DNA of 64,000 bases from Alectoria sarmentosa (lineage: Eukaryota > Ascomycota > Lecanoromycetes > Lecanorales > Parmeliaceae): NCBI GenBank assembly GCA_009733775.1, contig WOGZ01000018.1, positions 9,120 through 73,119 of the forward strand, written 5' to 3'. Under the pieces are notes generated by a model. The model was not told the origin of the DNA. It searched no databases and worked only from the letters and a program-made list of their open reading frames with translations. The position numbers and the translations under genes were made by a program. Positions 42,293 to 53,180 of this stretch are shown piece by piece (the first letter of the stretch is position 1; each line of letters opens with the position of its first letter).

Positions 42293-43607
42293 ATGGTCTC
42301 CGAGAAGCATTCCATCCTTTCTCTACCTTTCTCAGCCCGCGCCGAACAACCCAATACTCCCCCCTTAGCGACCTACCTCCTCAGCCTGATCTCCTTAAAG
42401 CGCTCTAATCTCTGCGTATCTGCCGATGTCCATACCACATACGACCTGCTAAGCGTCGCGGAGGAAGTGGGCGACTACATTTGCGTACTGAAAACCCATG
42501 CCGATATCATAGACGACTGGTCGGAGAAAACGATCAGAGGCTTGCAGGAGATATCGAGAAGGAAGCATTTCCTACTATTTGAGGATAGGAAGCTTGGAGA
42601 TATTGGAAGTAAGCCATGCCCTACTCTACGCCGCCTTATTCCTTGCTCTACTCTCTAAGTTTCTTCATTGGCTGACGCTTTCATATAACACAGACACGAT
42701 TCAATCCCAATACACTCGTGGGCCCCTCGCTATCTGTACCTGGGCTCACCTGACAAATGCCCACCTTCTCCCCGGCGCCTCTATAATCCCACTCCTCCAT
42801 TCGGCCGCCTCTTCATGCCTTACATCCCTCAATCAATCCGTCGACACAATGATAACAGCCGGAACCCACCCCCTCTCCCTCGACAATAGCAATGCCGTAG
42901 ACTCACCTGACCAGCCCTCGAGCATTTCCACCTCTACCTCCGTCACATCCACATCGCCCGCCCAGTCCTTACCCGCCTCTTCAGATACAAATCCCGATCC
43001 TAGCACGAGCGCAAGTCCGCCACAGACGCTGTTTTCGCATACGAGGAGGAAATGGAGAGCGGGCAGTCTGACTACGGCTACGACGACCATATCACAGACG
43101 TTTGAGCCTACGTCGCCGCGGCAACCTGCGAGGCTGATGCACTCCCTATCTATGGGCGAAGACTCGGAGGAACCACAGGATCAGAAGAAAGCGCTTGAAG
43201 AGCTTGGCCCGCCACCACATGCACGAGGACTATTGTTATTGGCGGAGATGAGCTCGGCAGGTAACCTCTTGACACAAGACTATACTAGTGCGTGCATAAA
43301 AGCCGCAAGGGAAAGTCAAGACTTCGTGCTTGGGTTCGTTGCACAACGGTCCCTAAATCAAGAAGCGAATGATGCGTTCCTGACATTCACGCCCGGGGTC
43401 TCCCTGCCGAAAGAAGGAGATGAGCTGGTAAGAGGTGATGGGAAAGGCCAGCAATACAGGGGACTAGAGCAGGTAGTAGGGAGGGACGGTGTGGATGTTG
43501 TGATTGTGGGTCGGGGCATTCTAGGAGCTATGGATAAGGGAAGAGAGGCGGAAAGGTATAGGAAGGCTGCTTGGGAGGCTTATGAGGGGAGGATCGGCAG
43601 GAGGTAG
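42293..43607 (+). CDS. URA3: orotidine 5'-phosphate decarboxylase
   Basis: Two exons, 42293-42608 and 42694-43607 (85-nt intron GTAAGC...AACACAG), 409 aa. The enzyme converts OMP to UMP, the last step of pyrimidine synthesis. The catalytic motif FLLFEDRKLGDIG lies at the exon 1 end; VCVSADVHTTYDLL-like and ICVLKTHADIIDDW segments precede it. After splicing comes NTIQSQYTRGPLAICTWAHL. A Ser/Thr/Pro-rich insert of about 90 residues (about 150-240) separates the two halves of the barrel, as in other filamentous fungi (Neurospora pyr4). The C-terminal half has GLLLLAEMSSAGNL, FVLGFVAQRSLN and VVIVGRGILGA. Length agrees with the filamentous-fungal type. Confidence 0.96.
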
Positions 43608-44269
43608 CTGGGAGAGGAGGATTGAGTGGTTTGTATCGTGGTAAGATGCCATTGAACTACAGTGTATGACTGGTGGTTTCCCCGGTACATGTTGCCTTTC
43701 ACCGCGTACATAAGGGAAAATGTAGTAAAAGGTCGGGTGGTATCCCATGGAAAACCGCGATACGATGCGATGTATAATAGTATCCTGATGCTGTTATTAC
43801 AATCAGAATCAAATCCAACGCTACCCATCAGCTCCTCGCTCATAAAACGCCATACCTCGTCCTCACTCATCACATCATACCTACCGCGACACATCTCAAT
43901 CAGCATACCTATTACCTCCACCACCTCCCGCGCCCACCTCTGGGCGACACTCCGCATCTCTCGTGCGCCGGCAGCTTTTACCCCTCACTCGGCTCCTTTG
44001 CACCCCCCCCCCCTCCTCCCCTTCGCGATCCTATTTCTGCCCCAACGAAGACCACGTCGGTCCTCGCCATCTTCACTAGCGACACCAGCGTCCCCATCGG
44101 GAGTCTCCTTCAATTTTCTCGGGGACAGTTGCCGCGGCTCGAAGTGCCGAATTGTCCTGCCCTGCCCGTTGCGGTTTGGGCTTACCTAGGGGGGGGGGGG
44201 GGGGGGTGATGCTGGTGCTACGGGAGTCGGCTTTTGGAAGGAAGTGGCCTCTGCGGTGGCGACGGCCAT
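43580..44269 (-). pseudogene. disrupted gene of unknown family with proline homopolymer
   Basis: From ATG 44269 (MAVATAEATSFQKPTP) the minus strand encodes a Pro run that coincides with an 18-nt G/C homopolymer (44189-44206). After one base of slippage the reading continues as TIRHFEPRQLSPRKLKETP, then WARIAKG-like basic sequence, a single in-frame TGA, and AREMRSVAQRWAREVVEVI with RYDVMSEDEVWRFM. The tail looks like a real helical protein, but no family comes to mind. Either the gene is dead (frameshift plus a CGA-to-TGA type nonsense) or the homopolymer length is wrong and an intron removes the stop (GTAAGC follows the Pro run). Its 3' end overlaps that of URA3 by 28 bp. Confidence 0.4.
44189..44206. 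repeat. 18-nt G homopolymer
   Basis: G18 on the plus strand, inside the proline run of the disrupted minus-strand gene. Nearby C11 lies at 44003-44013. Confidence 0.9.
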
Positions 44270-44396
44270 GTTTTGTTTGTTTGGGTGAGGTTGGATTTGG
44301 AGGGTTTATGGCTATGGGTCTCGTTTTCGCTCTTGGAAGCGATCTCAGCGGTATTTTTACCCAGCGCTCACAGTTGGCCCGAAGAGGGATTTCTTG

Positions 44397-45740
44397 TCAT
44401 TTGTGACAGGCAGGAGTAGGTTCGTTGGCCGATGAGACGTCAATGGCTCTTTCGTTTCTCTCGGCAACGTCGTGTTTGCTCGTGCCGGCAGATTTGACAG
44501 ATGCTATTTCTGGGATAGCAGACCCCTTCATCGGCGTAGGTACGGCTTCCATGACACTCGTAGGAGCTTCGGGATTGGGTTTTACGACCGCCAGGACCTC
44601 ATGCCCCTTCTCAGTGGCAGCGGGAATATCCTCCTCGTCAGGGCTTGTTGCCGTAGCTTCTGATCCCTTCCGACCCTTCCGGCTTTTCTTCGCCAACTCT
44701 TCCTGCTTCTTCTGCTCTCTCCTTGCCTGGTACTTTGGCTTCATCATCGCCGAGACCCTGCGCGTCATCTCATCGAGTGTGATCCCTCGGACATCCGCCG
44801 CCGAGATCTCAGCGGTCTCGCCCCAAGGCATTTTACCTCTGTAGTTCTTGGCCGCACGGGTAAGGTAGAGGCTCTGGCCATCGGTTCCGTCTATGAGCTT
44901 GTCGGGGAGCTGGATGTGTGGTGAAACGCTCGGCATGAAATGCGCTCCATGTGCTTGTCTGTCGTCGAAGAGCTGCGTCGCTTTCCACAACTCAAGACCA
45001 AAATGGTAGGGAGATTCGACATTGAATTTGCCGGGATAGGCGGGTATGCGTCGCTCATCGGTGATGATGTGGTGGCCAAACTCCATGGAAGGTGCCCACG
45101 ATGGTATACCGTCTCCAGGGTTGAGGAGCAGTTTGCGCTTGCGAACTTCCCGGCACAGAGATTCGAAGCAAGTGAGTTGCGCATCTTCAGCTTCTCGAGC
45201 AGCTGGGTCAGCGGAAAATCGTCCGCCTCGTCACCCGAACTCTCCGCTGGCGTCTCATCTTCCAGTCTCCCCTCGTCATCTCTGTCTTCTCGTGAGAGAT
45301 AGACGGATTTGCCATCCGGTCCTGGGAAATACTGGAGAAATTCTGTGCGACCAGGCGTGTTCTTTGGTATGTAAAACAAGTCGGCCGCGCGACGAGCTCC
45401 AAGGTATTTTACCTTCCAGGGCTCAAGGCCGTAATGCTTGGTAGAGCACAGCGAGAGCTTCCCAGATGACCAACGATCTTGCGCTCTTCATCCAAGATAT
45501 AATATACGACTTCGTAGATAGGATGACCCGGTAGGAAATTCATTTCAAGGTTGTCGCGTTGCATGCGGTTGCGGTAGGCCACAAGCACTGCGTCAACTAT
45601 CTTCATACACTCCCTAGTAATCGCTCGCGTCTGTGTTGACGTAGAGCGACCTGAGGTCGCGTCCAGGTAGGAAGTGAACGAGCTCTGAGCGCTCCGGACT
45701 GTGACGGCGTTGCAAGATGGTTGGTATTAGAACTGAAAAT
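44397..45740 (-). pseudogene. array family copy A: decayed, about 2.5 tandem modules
   Basis: Minus strand. A truncated module tail (LVHFLPGRDLRSLYVN, about 45665) runs straight into a second module: ECMKIVDAVLVAY, FLPGHPIYEVVYYIL, HYGLEPWKVKYL, PGRTEFLQYFPG and SVYLSREDRDDEG (45600-45190). A third follows: CREVRKRKLLLNPGDG, FGLELWKATQLFDD and SLYLTRAAKNYRGKM (45150-44840). A Lys/Arg-rich tail ends in PTPACHK. A one-base loss in GGAAG (about 45455) breaks module 2, and another frame change lies between modules 2 and 3 (about 45160). The modules match copies B to E nearby. No known domain is recognised. A promoter block shared with copies D and E lies at 45893-45943. As read it cannot make the full protein, though module 3 plus tail (229 aa from ATG 45086) is open. 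Confidence 0.7.
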
Positions 45741-45892
45741 GTATTTTTATATATGTAGGATGTTTGGGCACTGATTGGAGTCAAAGTATATGCAAAAGGG
45801 TGGTTCTTCGGTGATGATGAATGAAGATGACCAATGCGGAAAGGACCAAGACCTTTTGAATACACCGAAGAGGGATTATTGTAAAGTAGATG

Positions 45893-45943
45893 TGTGTCTG
45901 TGAAAGAAGAGAAACTTTGGGGGTTTAAATACCCTAGGATGCC
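45893..45943 (-). promoter_or_regulatory. duplicated promoter block, copy A
   Basis: Contains GGGTTTAAATACCC (near-palindrome with a TATTTAAA TATA-like core in minus orientation), flanked by TGAAAGAAGAGAA and TAGGATGCC. The same block lies upstream of copies D and E. Confidence 0.6.
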
Positions 45944-45985
45944 GAGGGAACATTCACACTTTGATAATAGCGAATGGTGAATCAT

Positions 45986-46339
45986 TCAACCCTTCACCTG
46001 AGGCAAAATGAATGACGTTGAAGGAAGTGAAATCTTGATTACTTCTTTCAAATTGCATGGTGAAATGGCGTGTTGTCGGAGTTGTGAAGATCGAGTGATT
46101 GAGACACACCTCACCAACTTCTCACAGTGCCGAAATGGTGGAAGAGTAAAATGCGTTACTAGCTCGTGGCAAAGCGCAGTGCGCTTGCTTTCTTAGTACT
46201 TATCGTACACAACTTACCAAAATCCAAACGCTGACTGGGCAACTGCGTAGCTTCTTTCTGCTCTACGGAGCGTCCTGAAGGTCAAAGATTCGTGCATCCG
46301 GCTCCCTCATCTGCTCTAGCACCAAGACTAGCACTCATG
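45986..46339. other. intergenic stretch between array copies A and B
   Basis: No gene. The left part (to about 46040) resembles 54400-54480 (CACCTGAG, TTGAAG and ATGA elements in the same order), so the duplicated block extends beyond the promoter core. Confidence 0.4.
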
Positions 46340-47754
46340 TCATGACGTATCGAGGGGCTTTTTATCGTCTTCGGAGTGTTCATTACTCCCTTTGGACCGT
46401 TTTCTGGGCCTTATATTGACACCACCTCCCGCGTCTTCCTCTTCAAAACGGTCTATTGCCTTGGCTTCGGGCTTTCCCCGAGCTTCAAAAACCACAATAT
46501 CCACTCCATCGATGATCAAAAGGCCTTCATGATTGCGCTTTGGATTTGTTCGGACGGAGTCTGGCGCTGGAGGGCTTGCTGAAGCGAACTTTGCCAAATC
46601 TGTAGCATCGCTGTCACCATTTTGGCCAGGAATGAGGGCATCTGAAGAAAGGAAGGAGGAAATACCTAGGGTATTGTCCTCTTTGACTAGAGCCTTCTTC
46701 GGGCTCTCTGGTGGGGGCGTAGGCGTCGAGCACCGCAAAATTGGTACCGTCCTAGGTCGAGGCCTATAAACAACGCTCTGTCTTTCCATCTCTTCCCACT
46801 TCTTTTGTCTGTCTACCTTCTCGTTGATCTTCCGGAGATATTCCGCTTTTCTTACATCCGCCGCAGTTTTTTCCGCCAGCTCTCGGGCAGCGTTTAATAG
46901 AGCTTTCAGCTGCTCATGGGCCACTGCAAAGGCATCTAGCCGCTCCAGCACCTTAGCAAGCCCGCAGTCGTCCACCTCATCGCTCGAGATTTCGCCAACG
47001 GTATTATCGTCGAACAACCCCCTGTAGTTTCTGTCTTCTGGTTGCAGGTAGATCGCCCTGGGATAGCGCCCAGGCAAGTACTGGATCATGTCCGTCCGAC
47101 CAGGGGCCTTTGTCAAGACATAGTCAGGATTGGCGTCCCGACGGTTCCATAGCCACTGGGCTTTCCAGAGCTCGATGCCATAGATCTTGAATGATCTTAG
47201 TGTGAACTTCCCAGTACGATTTGGGATAACACGCTGGTCGCCAAGGATCCAGTAAGCGATCTCGAAGATTGGATGACCTGGGAGGAACACGGCCTGAGGG
47301 TCCTTGAGTTGCAGGCGTCGACGATGTTCTTCAAGCATCTTCTCAAGGCATCCTGAGCAGTACCTTTCCTCCCCGTGCTTTCCGAGCCCGTGTAGACCAC
47401 CGCGACCCTTTGGGGTCTGCTTTACTTTGCGTAGATTGGCCACAGGCTCGTAGTGTAGATGAAAGTGCTTTGGGTCGGAGCACTGGCGACTTTCGAGGTT
47501 GACACAATGTGTGCCGGGTGGCATGACCGAGTCAGGGTGAGGGCAGTTCACGTAACGGCAGGTAGAAGGCTGTATGCTTCCGGAAGTAGCTGGTATCTCT
47601 TGAAGCAGAAGCGCGAAAAACTCTATTACATGTCAGTGATGCCGGTGGAATTGGAGCCATTGAGGGTCTATTGACCTTGAAGAAGCTTCGCGAGGATATG
47701 CAAGCACTGTATCTCACCCTCATCATCGCGTGCTTGCTGACCGTGCGGAGCCAT
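46340..47754 (-). CDS. array family copy B: intact protein of unknown function
   Basis: Two exons, 47676-47754 and 46340-47622 (53-nt intron GTCAAT...GTAATAG), 453 aa. The N-terminus MAPHGQQARDDEGEIQ leads to a Cys/His-rich part: STCRYVNCPHPDS (C-x4-C-x-H), HCVNLESRQC, then YCSGC. A zinc-binding module is inferred from that spacing. The family module follows: FLPGHPIFEIAYWIL, YGIELWKAQWLW, PGRTDMIQYLPG, AIYLQPEDRNYRGLFDDN and EISSDEVDD. The C-terminal third is charged and Pro-rich, with KRSKGS-type basic patches, suggesting a nuclear protein. No signal peptide, membrane segment or catalytic motif is seen. I do not recognise the family. Intron donor GTCAAT is unusual, but splicing joins two good frames. 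Confidence 0.75.
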
Positions 47755-49369
47755 AATTGGTGTCTTTCTTGCGAAAGAAGAACTTGCGCAGGGGCTGTGG
47801 ACCAGAGGAACTCAAGAACTCGGGTCAATTAGACGTGTCGCGTCGACTCAATTTAGGTTAGGTGTGCTTGCGAGATGAGCGAGGAAAGAGGAAGGCGCCA
47901 AAGCTCAAGTAAATATTCAAAAGCTGTGGACAAGACGATAACATAGTCTATGCCAGTAAAGAGGAGGACTTTGGGGTTTGTAGTTCGAGATGTGCGCATG
48001 CGCGAGGCTGAAGATGGCAACGACCGTTTCAACACATGTCCGTCCGGTAAAGCCGTAAATACAGCAGTCCTTGGCAGCAAATTGGTGGCAATGATCTTGG
48101 CTAGCATAATGTGAGCTCCAAGAAACCCGAGGCGTACCAAAGTATTCTAAGACTTCCATCATTTTTGGCCTTGATTATCGAGGGGAAAAGGGGGAAAAAC
48201 CAAAGAAGCAAAAAAGAGAAAAAAAAAGAGAAAAAAAAACGGGAGACCTGAGTCGAACCGATGACCTCTGAAGAATGCGGGCCTACCTATCGTTAAGGAC
48301 TGGAGGAAATTCCACACACCATTATTCATCAGAACTACTCAAGCTAAAGCTCCTAGAACTTAAAAATAGGTTTGCTAAAGCATTTAAATACCAGCGCAAA
48401 CAACATTTATGCATAACATCCACATCCACTCAGAGATCCTGAGACCTCTAGCAAGATTCTTTCGTCATTCATTACACGGTGCGCCATCCCAATGACATGC
48501 GGTTGTGCCCCTTCTGGAAGATTGAATTGGATGTTCGTCTCATCGCGACCAATGTCAATAATTTTAGCAGAGCAATTTTTTAACAAATGGAGTGTCACAA
48601 AAATTCGAAAGCGCGACCTTCCCAAAAGCTGCGCTGCTTTTCTTTATGTATACAAGGGAAATGGCAAGGACTACTATTCCGTGAATCACAAAACGCAGAG
48701 AGAAGGAAACCGTGGCTGGAAAATGAATGGGGAATTCCGCGAGTAGCAAGTAGATAGTTAGATCACTCTCTCACAAGTTTTCCGACCTACGGAGTGCAAG
48801 CAGTACCGATGTGGATGGAGGTGTAGCCAGCAGAATCGCCTTAGGATCCATGACACCCTCTGTCAGTACGCCCATGAGTATGGCCATTCAAGAGGCATTT
48901 CTCGTGAAACTAGTCCTACAATCTGCTACGAGACACTGTGAGCACAAGGAGGCCGAAGGAGTGATTGAAAGACGGGATGAAGTTGGATTTGACATCTGAC
49001 GATCCTGGTGCAGATCTCGCTTGGTGTGAGCGGTGGACTATAATTTACACAGCGGACTACAATTTACCCGCGCTTGAAAAGACAAACATATCTGCCAGAG
49101 AAAACAAGGACCCTGGGAATCGTTCGTTGGATGGAAATATTGAATCTCGAGCTCCTGCTGACCGCTATCTACCTGTCATAACGATAAACGGCCATTCAGA
49201 CCCACATAACCGATCATTAACATCAAAATAAACCCTGTTCATTGACTTCATCATTCATAAAACGTCGAGCTCATCATCATCTATCATACACTCCCAAACG
49301 AAACACCGGCTGACACCCACAAAACCAACAGCTTCTGTACACTCCTACCCACCTCTCGTACTGTGTACA
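47755..49369. other. 1.6-kb gene-poor stretch between array copies B and C
   Basis: No gene is supported. ORFs near 47853-48162, 48407-48746 and 48811-49231 lack family resemblance. A tRNA-like element lies at about 48238-48300 (separate entry). Confidence 0.4.
48238..48300 (-). tRNA. tRNA-like 3' half or Pol III relic
   Basis: On the minus strand GGTCATCGGTTCGACTCAGG carries a good B box (GGTTCGACTC) and is followed by TCTCCCG and a long T run broken by C (48180-48238), like a Pol III terminator. The expected D and anticodon arms upstream do not fold well: the stretch TTCTTCAGAGG does not give U33 or a clean stem. So a complete tRNA is not supported; a tRNA pseudogene or tRNA-derived SINE tail is more likely. 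Confidence 0.3.
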
Positions 49370-51112
49370 TCACAATGAAGCACTTCTTGAACGCCTAGTG
49401 ACACTTGCGCCGGCACCGCCTCCAATGCCCTTCATTTCCAAAAGCCCGCTCCCCAACAATGCAGCCATGATCTCGCTTCTAAGACTGCTGGCTTCCTGGC
49501 CGAGGCCAGTATTGTCGTCACGAGCGTAGTCTACTGGCGGATCTTCGACAGGCGTTCCGCTCATTAGCAAGCCCGCAGAGTATTGCTCCTCATCCGTTCG
49601 AGGGCCATCGGAGTCGATCTTGGTGGCCGTTCCAGGGTCCGAAGCCTTTGTGCTGGCCGCGAGCATATTAAGAGGGTGGCGTTTCAAGCTCATGTCGGCA
49701 GACGTTGGTGTTGTCGCGGGGTTCAATTTGGGGGCAGGAGGAGGGCGCGAGGGGAGTTGGAAGGGTTCGTCGTTCGTAGCTTGCGAAATACGAAGCTTCG
49801 GCACCTCGGGGTTGAACCTGGAGGGATGGCAAGGCTTGTTGCCCTCTGGGTCCTCGTCCGGATTCACGAAGGGATAGGCGTTGTAGTTCGCCGATTTTGC
49901 CGCCGCCGTCCGTCGGTTGGCAATGGACAGGTAAGTAGATTTTCGCATGTTTATCTCTCCTCTGAAATTTCTGGCTGCATTGGGGAGGTCCGACACCCGC
50001 CTATCAGGAACAATGGGGGCTCCTGAGATAGATTTTCCACGCAAGCTTTGCCCGCTTACTACTCCTCTCCTCATTCTCACTATCCGTATCCTCCTCAATC
50101 TCTGGACCTTCGCGACCGCGTTTTCGGCATGTCGGAGTTTCATCATCAACGCTGTCATCATTGCAGGACCCTTCATCTTCACCGCTGTCGCTCTGGTGGG
50201 ACTCTTCTCCGCCAAGACTTCCCTCCTGCGGTCCTTCAGACTCGTCAGAGCTCACATCCACAACCTCGCTTTCCAAAATCTCCACCATTTGGTTGCTCAT
50301 TGCCAATGATTCGCTCAATTTTGTACACAGGGCTTGATCCCACCTAAGCTCCGCAGGTTTCCCATTCGACGCGTACCCTTTGAAATCTCGAGTCTGCGCA
50401 TCGAGATATAGCGCTTCGTTGCCATTCAAAGCAGGGAAAAGATCGCTTGGGAAAGCCTTTTCAACGTAGATTCCGTCGTCGAGGAGCTTCTTGACGTCGG
50501 GGTTTTCGCAAAGGTAAACGACCCAACGATGTACTGCGACCCATAGGTATATCGTATGTGTTTCTGATGAAGTGAGAGTGATCATACCAGGAAATCCAGG
50601 AAGCGAGCGGATTTCTGGCATGATGAAGTTCAGCCATTCAATCAATTGGTGCAGTCCGGCAGGATCTTTCCCATCTCCGAACACATATCGGTAGAGCTTG
50701 TCGTCCAGAAGGCCCTCGTAGCATGTGAGGCAGATCCATATCTCCCCTCCTTTGCCATGACCCATAAGGGAGGGTGACCTCCGAACTGTGCTCAAATTCT
50801 CTACACCCTTGTAGCCGATTGGATGAGTGGCAGACATTGCCTTCCCTCTGGGTTCAAGGCTAAAGCGGTAGGTTCCCGGTTCTGGCTGTCCTTTGTGATC
50901 GCAGTTGATACCTAAGTAACAGGTTGTTTGGGGTAGTGCCCTTGTAACGATGACAGGCGTCTTCTGGGTGACCAGCATATGTGTGCCTGTCGATAGTCAG
51001 TTAAGCTCTGATGAGACGCAAGAGGTAGCTACTCGCCGCTTGAGAGTATGCCATCAAAGAAGTTCCTCTCCATGTCTGGCCTTGAAAGCTGCGGTGTCTT
51101 GCTCTTTGCCAT
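49370..51112 (-). CDS. array family copy C: intact protein of unknown function
   Basis: Three exons, 51033-51112, 50081-50940 and 49370-50022, about 530 aa. The first intron is the least certain (50941-51032, GTAGCT...TTACAAG, chosen because it keeps the frame; the better-looking CGACAG acceptor does not). The second is 50023-50080 (GTGAGA...CTCAG). The N-terminus MAKSKTPQLSRPDMERNF leads to TTCYLGINCDHKG (C-x5-C-x-H) and IWICLTCYEGLL (C-x2-C), the same Cys/His pattern as copy B. The module has THTIYLWVAVHRWVVYL, FPSDLFPALNG, EALYLDAQTRDFKGY and LRWDQALCTKLSESL. A long acidic Ser/Asp/Glu stretch (e.g. SDSGEDEGSCNDDSVDDE) and a basic tail follow. No known domain. It is the closest relative of relic D. 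Confidence 0.7.
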
Positions 51113-51564
51113 CTTTGCTGCGTAGTATTCCTGGAAAATGTACCAATCATATGTGTTGGGGCCGCAAAGACGCGAAAATGAAGGCTTATCACTACTGTAG
51201 GCGGATATAGATGTGGGACTGAAATGCGTTCTAAAGTTAATGAGTAGATAGGTGATGTAGCGCGAATGACACGTTTTTAAGACAGCTGGAGAGACGTACC
51301 TAGGCGTCGTGACGGTTGGAGGCCGATGTTGCTGTCGCCGGCGCCGGAATAACTCTGTAACCCGAATGCCATAGGCAATATGCCAAGCCGGAGGCGAGCT
51401 CCAAGTCATCATAATTATATATATATGGGTGGAAACAACGACGAGCAAAAGGTAAAAAGCAAGGAGAAGAATTTAATGAAAAAGTCAGCAGTATTTGGCC
51501 AATTCTTATCTTGTTCCATGAGACGTCGAACCTCTCACCATAATGACATTGTGACGCTATTCAA
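51113..51564. other. upstream region of array copy C
   Basis: Promoter side of copy C. It lacks the TTTAAATACCC block of copies A, D and E. On the minus strand GAGAGGTTCGACGTCTC (51522-51538) is a B-box-like hairpin. Confidence 0.4.
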
Positions 51565-51731
51565 ATGCCAGCTCGACTGTCACAGGTAACTAGGTTTTAT
51601 CACCCTGTGAAAACCCGCAAGTTGTGACGCGGGGACCACTCGGCATGCAATCGTGGGTGCTAGATTGAACGCTTCGGTCGCCGGTGAGTCCCACAGAGCT
51701 GCAAATAAAGTTGCTAACGTCTGAGCTAAAT
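51565..51731. repeat. direct repeat, copy 1
   Basis: About 167 bp, mate at 54924-55095. Shared islands are CAGCTCGACT, GGTTTTATCACCCT, AATCGTGGGTGCTAGATT and GTTGCTAACGTCTGAGCT. It contains the hairpin TCACAGG (51580-51586) and CCTGTGA (51604-51610). On the minus strand TTTAGCTCAGACGTTAGC resembles a tRNA D-arm/A box. Confidence 0.85.
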
Positions 51732-51894
51732 TGGCAACTTTCCACATATTACTTTCTAACTCAAATATGTACTTGAATTTCATACTCCAACCAACAACCA
51801 CAAAGATTCCGTTTAAAATTCGTCAGTGTTAAAGAGGCATCAAAAATGTCGCTTCTTTCAAGCTTGTTGACTTTACAACCTTCGCTTTATGCTT
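51732..51894. other. short spacer between repeat and copia relic
   Basis: AT-rich sequence with no feature. Confidence 0.4.
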
Positions 51895-52200
51895 TCAACA
51901 ATCGAAGTCGTCAGGCAGAGGCTTTGTTAAAGGAGCAATCCAGATTGTTTTAGCGGGTAGCTTACGTTGTTCAACCTCACCGCGGACAAGCCCTCGCTGT
52001 AAATACTTTGCACTGAGGTTGTTAGTCCTTTGCATTCGAAGCCTCACCTCCTCTGTTTCCATGACAACGCCAATACCGTTGGTTTGGGTCATGCTCGCGC
52101 AGCGTAGAGCAGTTCTCTCCTACAACAATATTGACCATAAAGCTCCCTTCTCCAAGGACAGTAGAACGCAAATATCGTCTAGTGTTAGCAAAAGAATAAT
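51895..52200 (-). mobile_element. Ty1/copia retrotransposon relic (RNase H end)
   Basis: The minus strand has KYLQRGLVRGEVEQRKLPAK followed by IAPLTKPLPDDFD. This matches the C-terminal end of copia-type RNase H, where a (I/V)R-(D/E)LV-x-x-GEVE helix and ADPLTKPLP are standard. Upstream only broken bits remain (MTQTNGIGVVMETEEV corresponds loosely to the DNQGAI...KHIDV part). No LTRs or other pol domains are seen. A short fossil inside the array. Confidence 0.55.
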
Positions 52201-52513
52201 CAAAAGCGCGCATACAGCCGTTGAGCATCTTCAGCAGCGATGTTACATAGTCGGCCGCAACCTGTCTCGAGAATGCACCGCTTCATAGATTTCAACGTGC
52301 ATATGTACTACAGAGACCAGTCATCTTGCATTCTTAGAAAGAAAGGAAACAATTGTATCGAATCTAATCATTGAGCAGTTTTACTACATGATTGCATGCC
52401 CTTTGAAGGACTAGGAGAAGCATACTGTTAATGCAAGCTAATCAGCTTTTCTCGAGGGTCGTATTCTAGGCATTGAAACCTAACAACGAATCCCCTATAA
52501 TTGACACTACCGT

Positions 52514-52929
52514 CTACCTCTTCATAAGAGCTGCCATCTCCTTACTTGTTCCTCTTACATGCTCAACGAGCTGATTGCGGAGCTCCAGCGACTCGCTCAG
52601 CTTCTTGCCGAGCACTTGGTCCCAGGTGAGTTCTGCAACCACAACAGTGGGTGCGTAACCGCTTGAAATTTAAGCTTGCGACATCTCGGTAAACTGCCTG
52701 ACCGCTGTCGTCAGAGAAGATATCGCTCGGAGATACAGTTCCTGAAGTCGACTCCCTCATCTAGGAGCTTTCTGGCGGCAGACTTTTCTGGATCGTAGAC
52801 CCATGCGGCGCCCCGATGGACCGCAATCCATAATTCTAATGTATGCTTCTCAGGCGGTATCGAGGTGAGCCTGCTAGGGAGCCCGTTGCTCGACTTTCTG
52901 CTTAATTCTTGCTCACGCCGTTTTGGCAT
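52514..52929 (-). pseudogene. array family copy D: truncated relic of a copy-C-like gene
   Basis: Three frames are needed. HTLELWIAVHRGAAWVYD, then RKLLDEGVDF, VSPSDIFSDDSGQAVYRD, then GYAPTVVVAELTWDQVLGKK and LSESLELRNQLVEHV. Each matches copy C in order (LWVAVHR, KLLDDGIYV, PSDLFPALNG, GYASNGKPAELRWDQAL, LSESLAMSNQMVEI). Frame breaks fall near 52745 and 52675. The Cys/His N-terminus and the acidic tail are absent; it ends at TAG 52514. The promoter block at 53120-53180 is of the copy A type, so D looks like a chimera of an A-type promoter and a C-type coding end. Confidence 0.75.
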
Positions 52930-53119
52930 ATCACCTTCAAGGTAGTCTTTCGAAAGTGAGGGATATATTTTTGTGTGTACATGATTTTTAGGATGCTAGT
53001 CCAATTCAAAGAAGAAGTATGCGGCCGTTATCAAAAAGAGAACGATTTAGGAGGAGAAATAACCAGCACTTGTACTCGTAGTGTTTAATCACACCGAAAT
53101 AAATAGCATGTGGCATATA

Positions 53120-53180
53120 TGTCTGTATGAAAGAAGAGAAGGTTTTGGAGGTTTGGGGGTTCAAATACCCTAGGATGCTA
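53120..53180 (-). promoter_or_regulatory. duplicated promoter block, copy D
   Basis: TGAAAGAAGAGAAGG, TTTGGGGGTTCAAATACCC and TAGGATGC match the block upstream of copy A nearly base for base, plus an ACACCGAAA element at 53091. Confidence 0.6.

Noticed and set aside
48240..48300. Complete tRNA gene
   Set aside because: Only the T-arm side and terminator look right; D and anticodon arms do not fold and U33 is missing.
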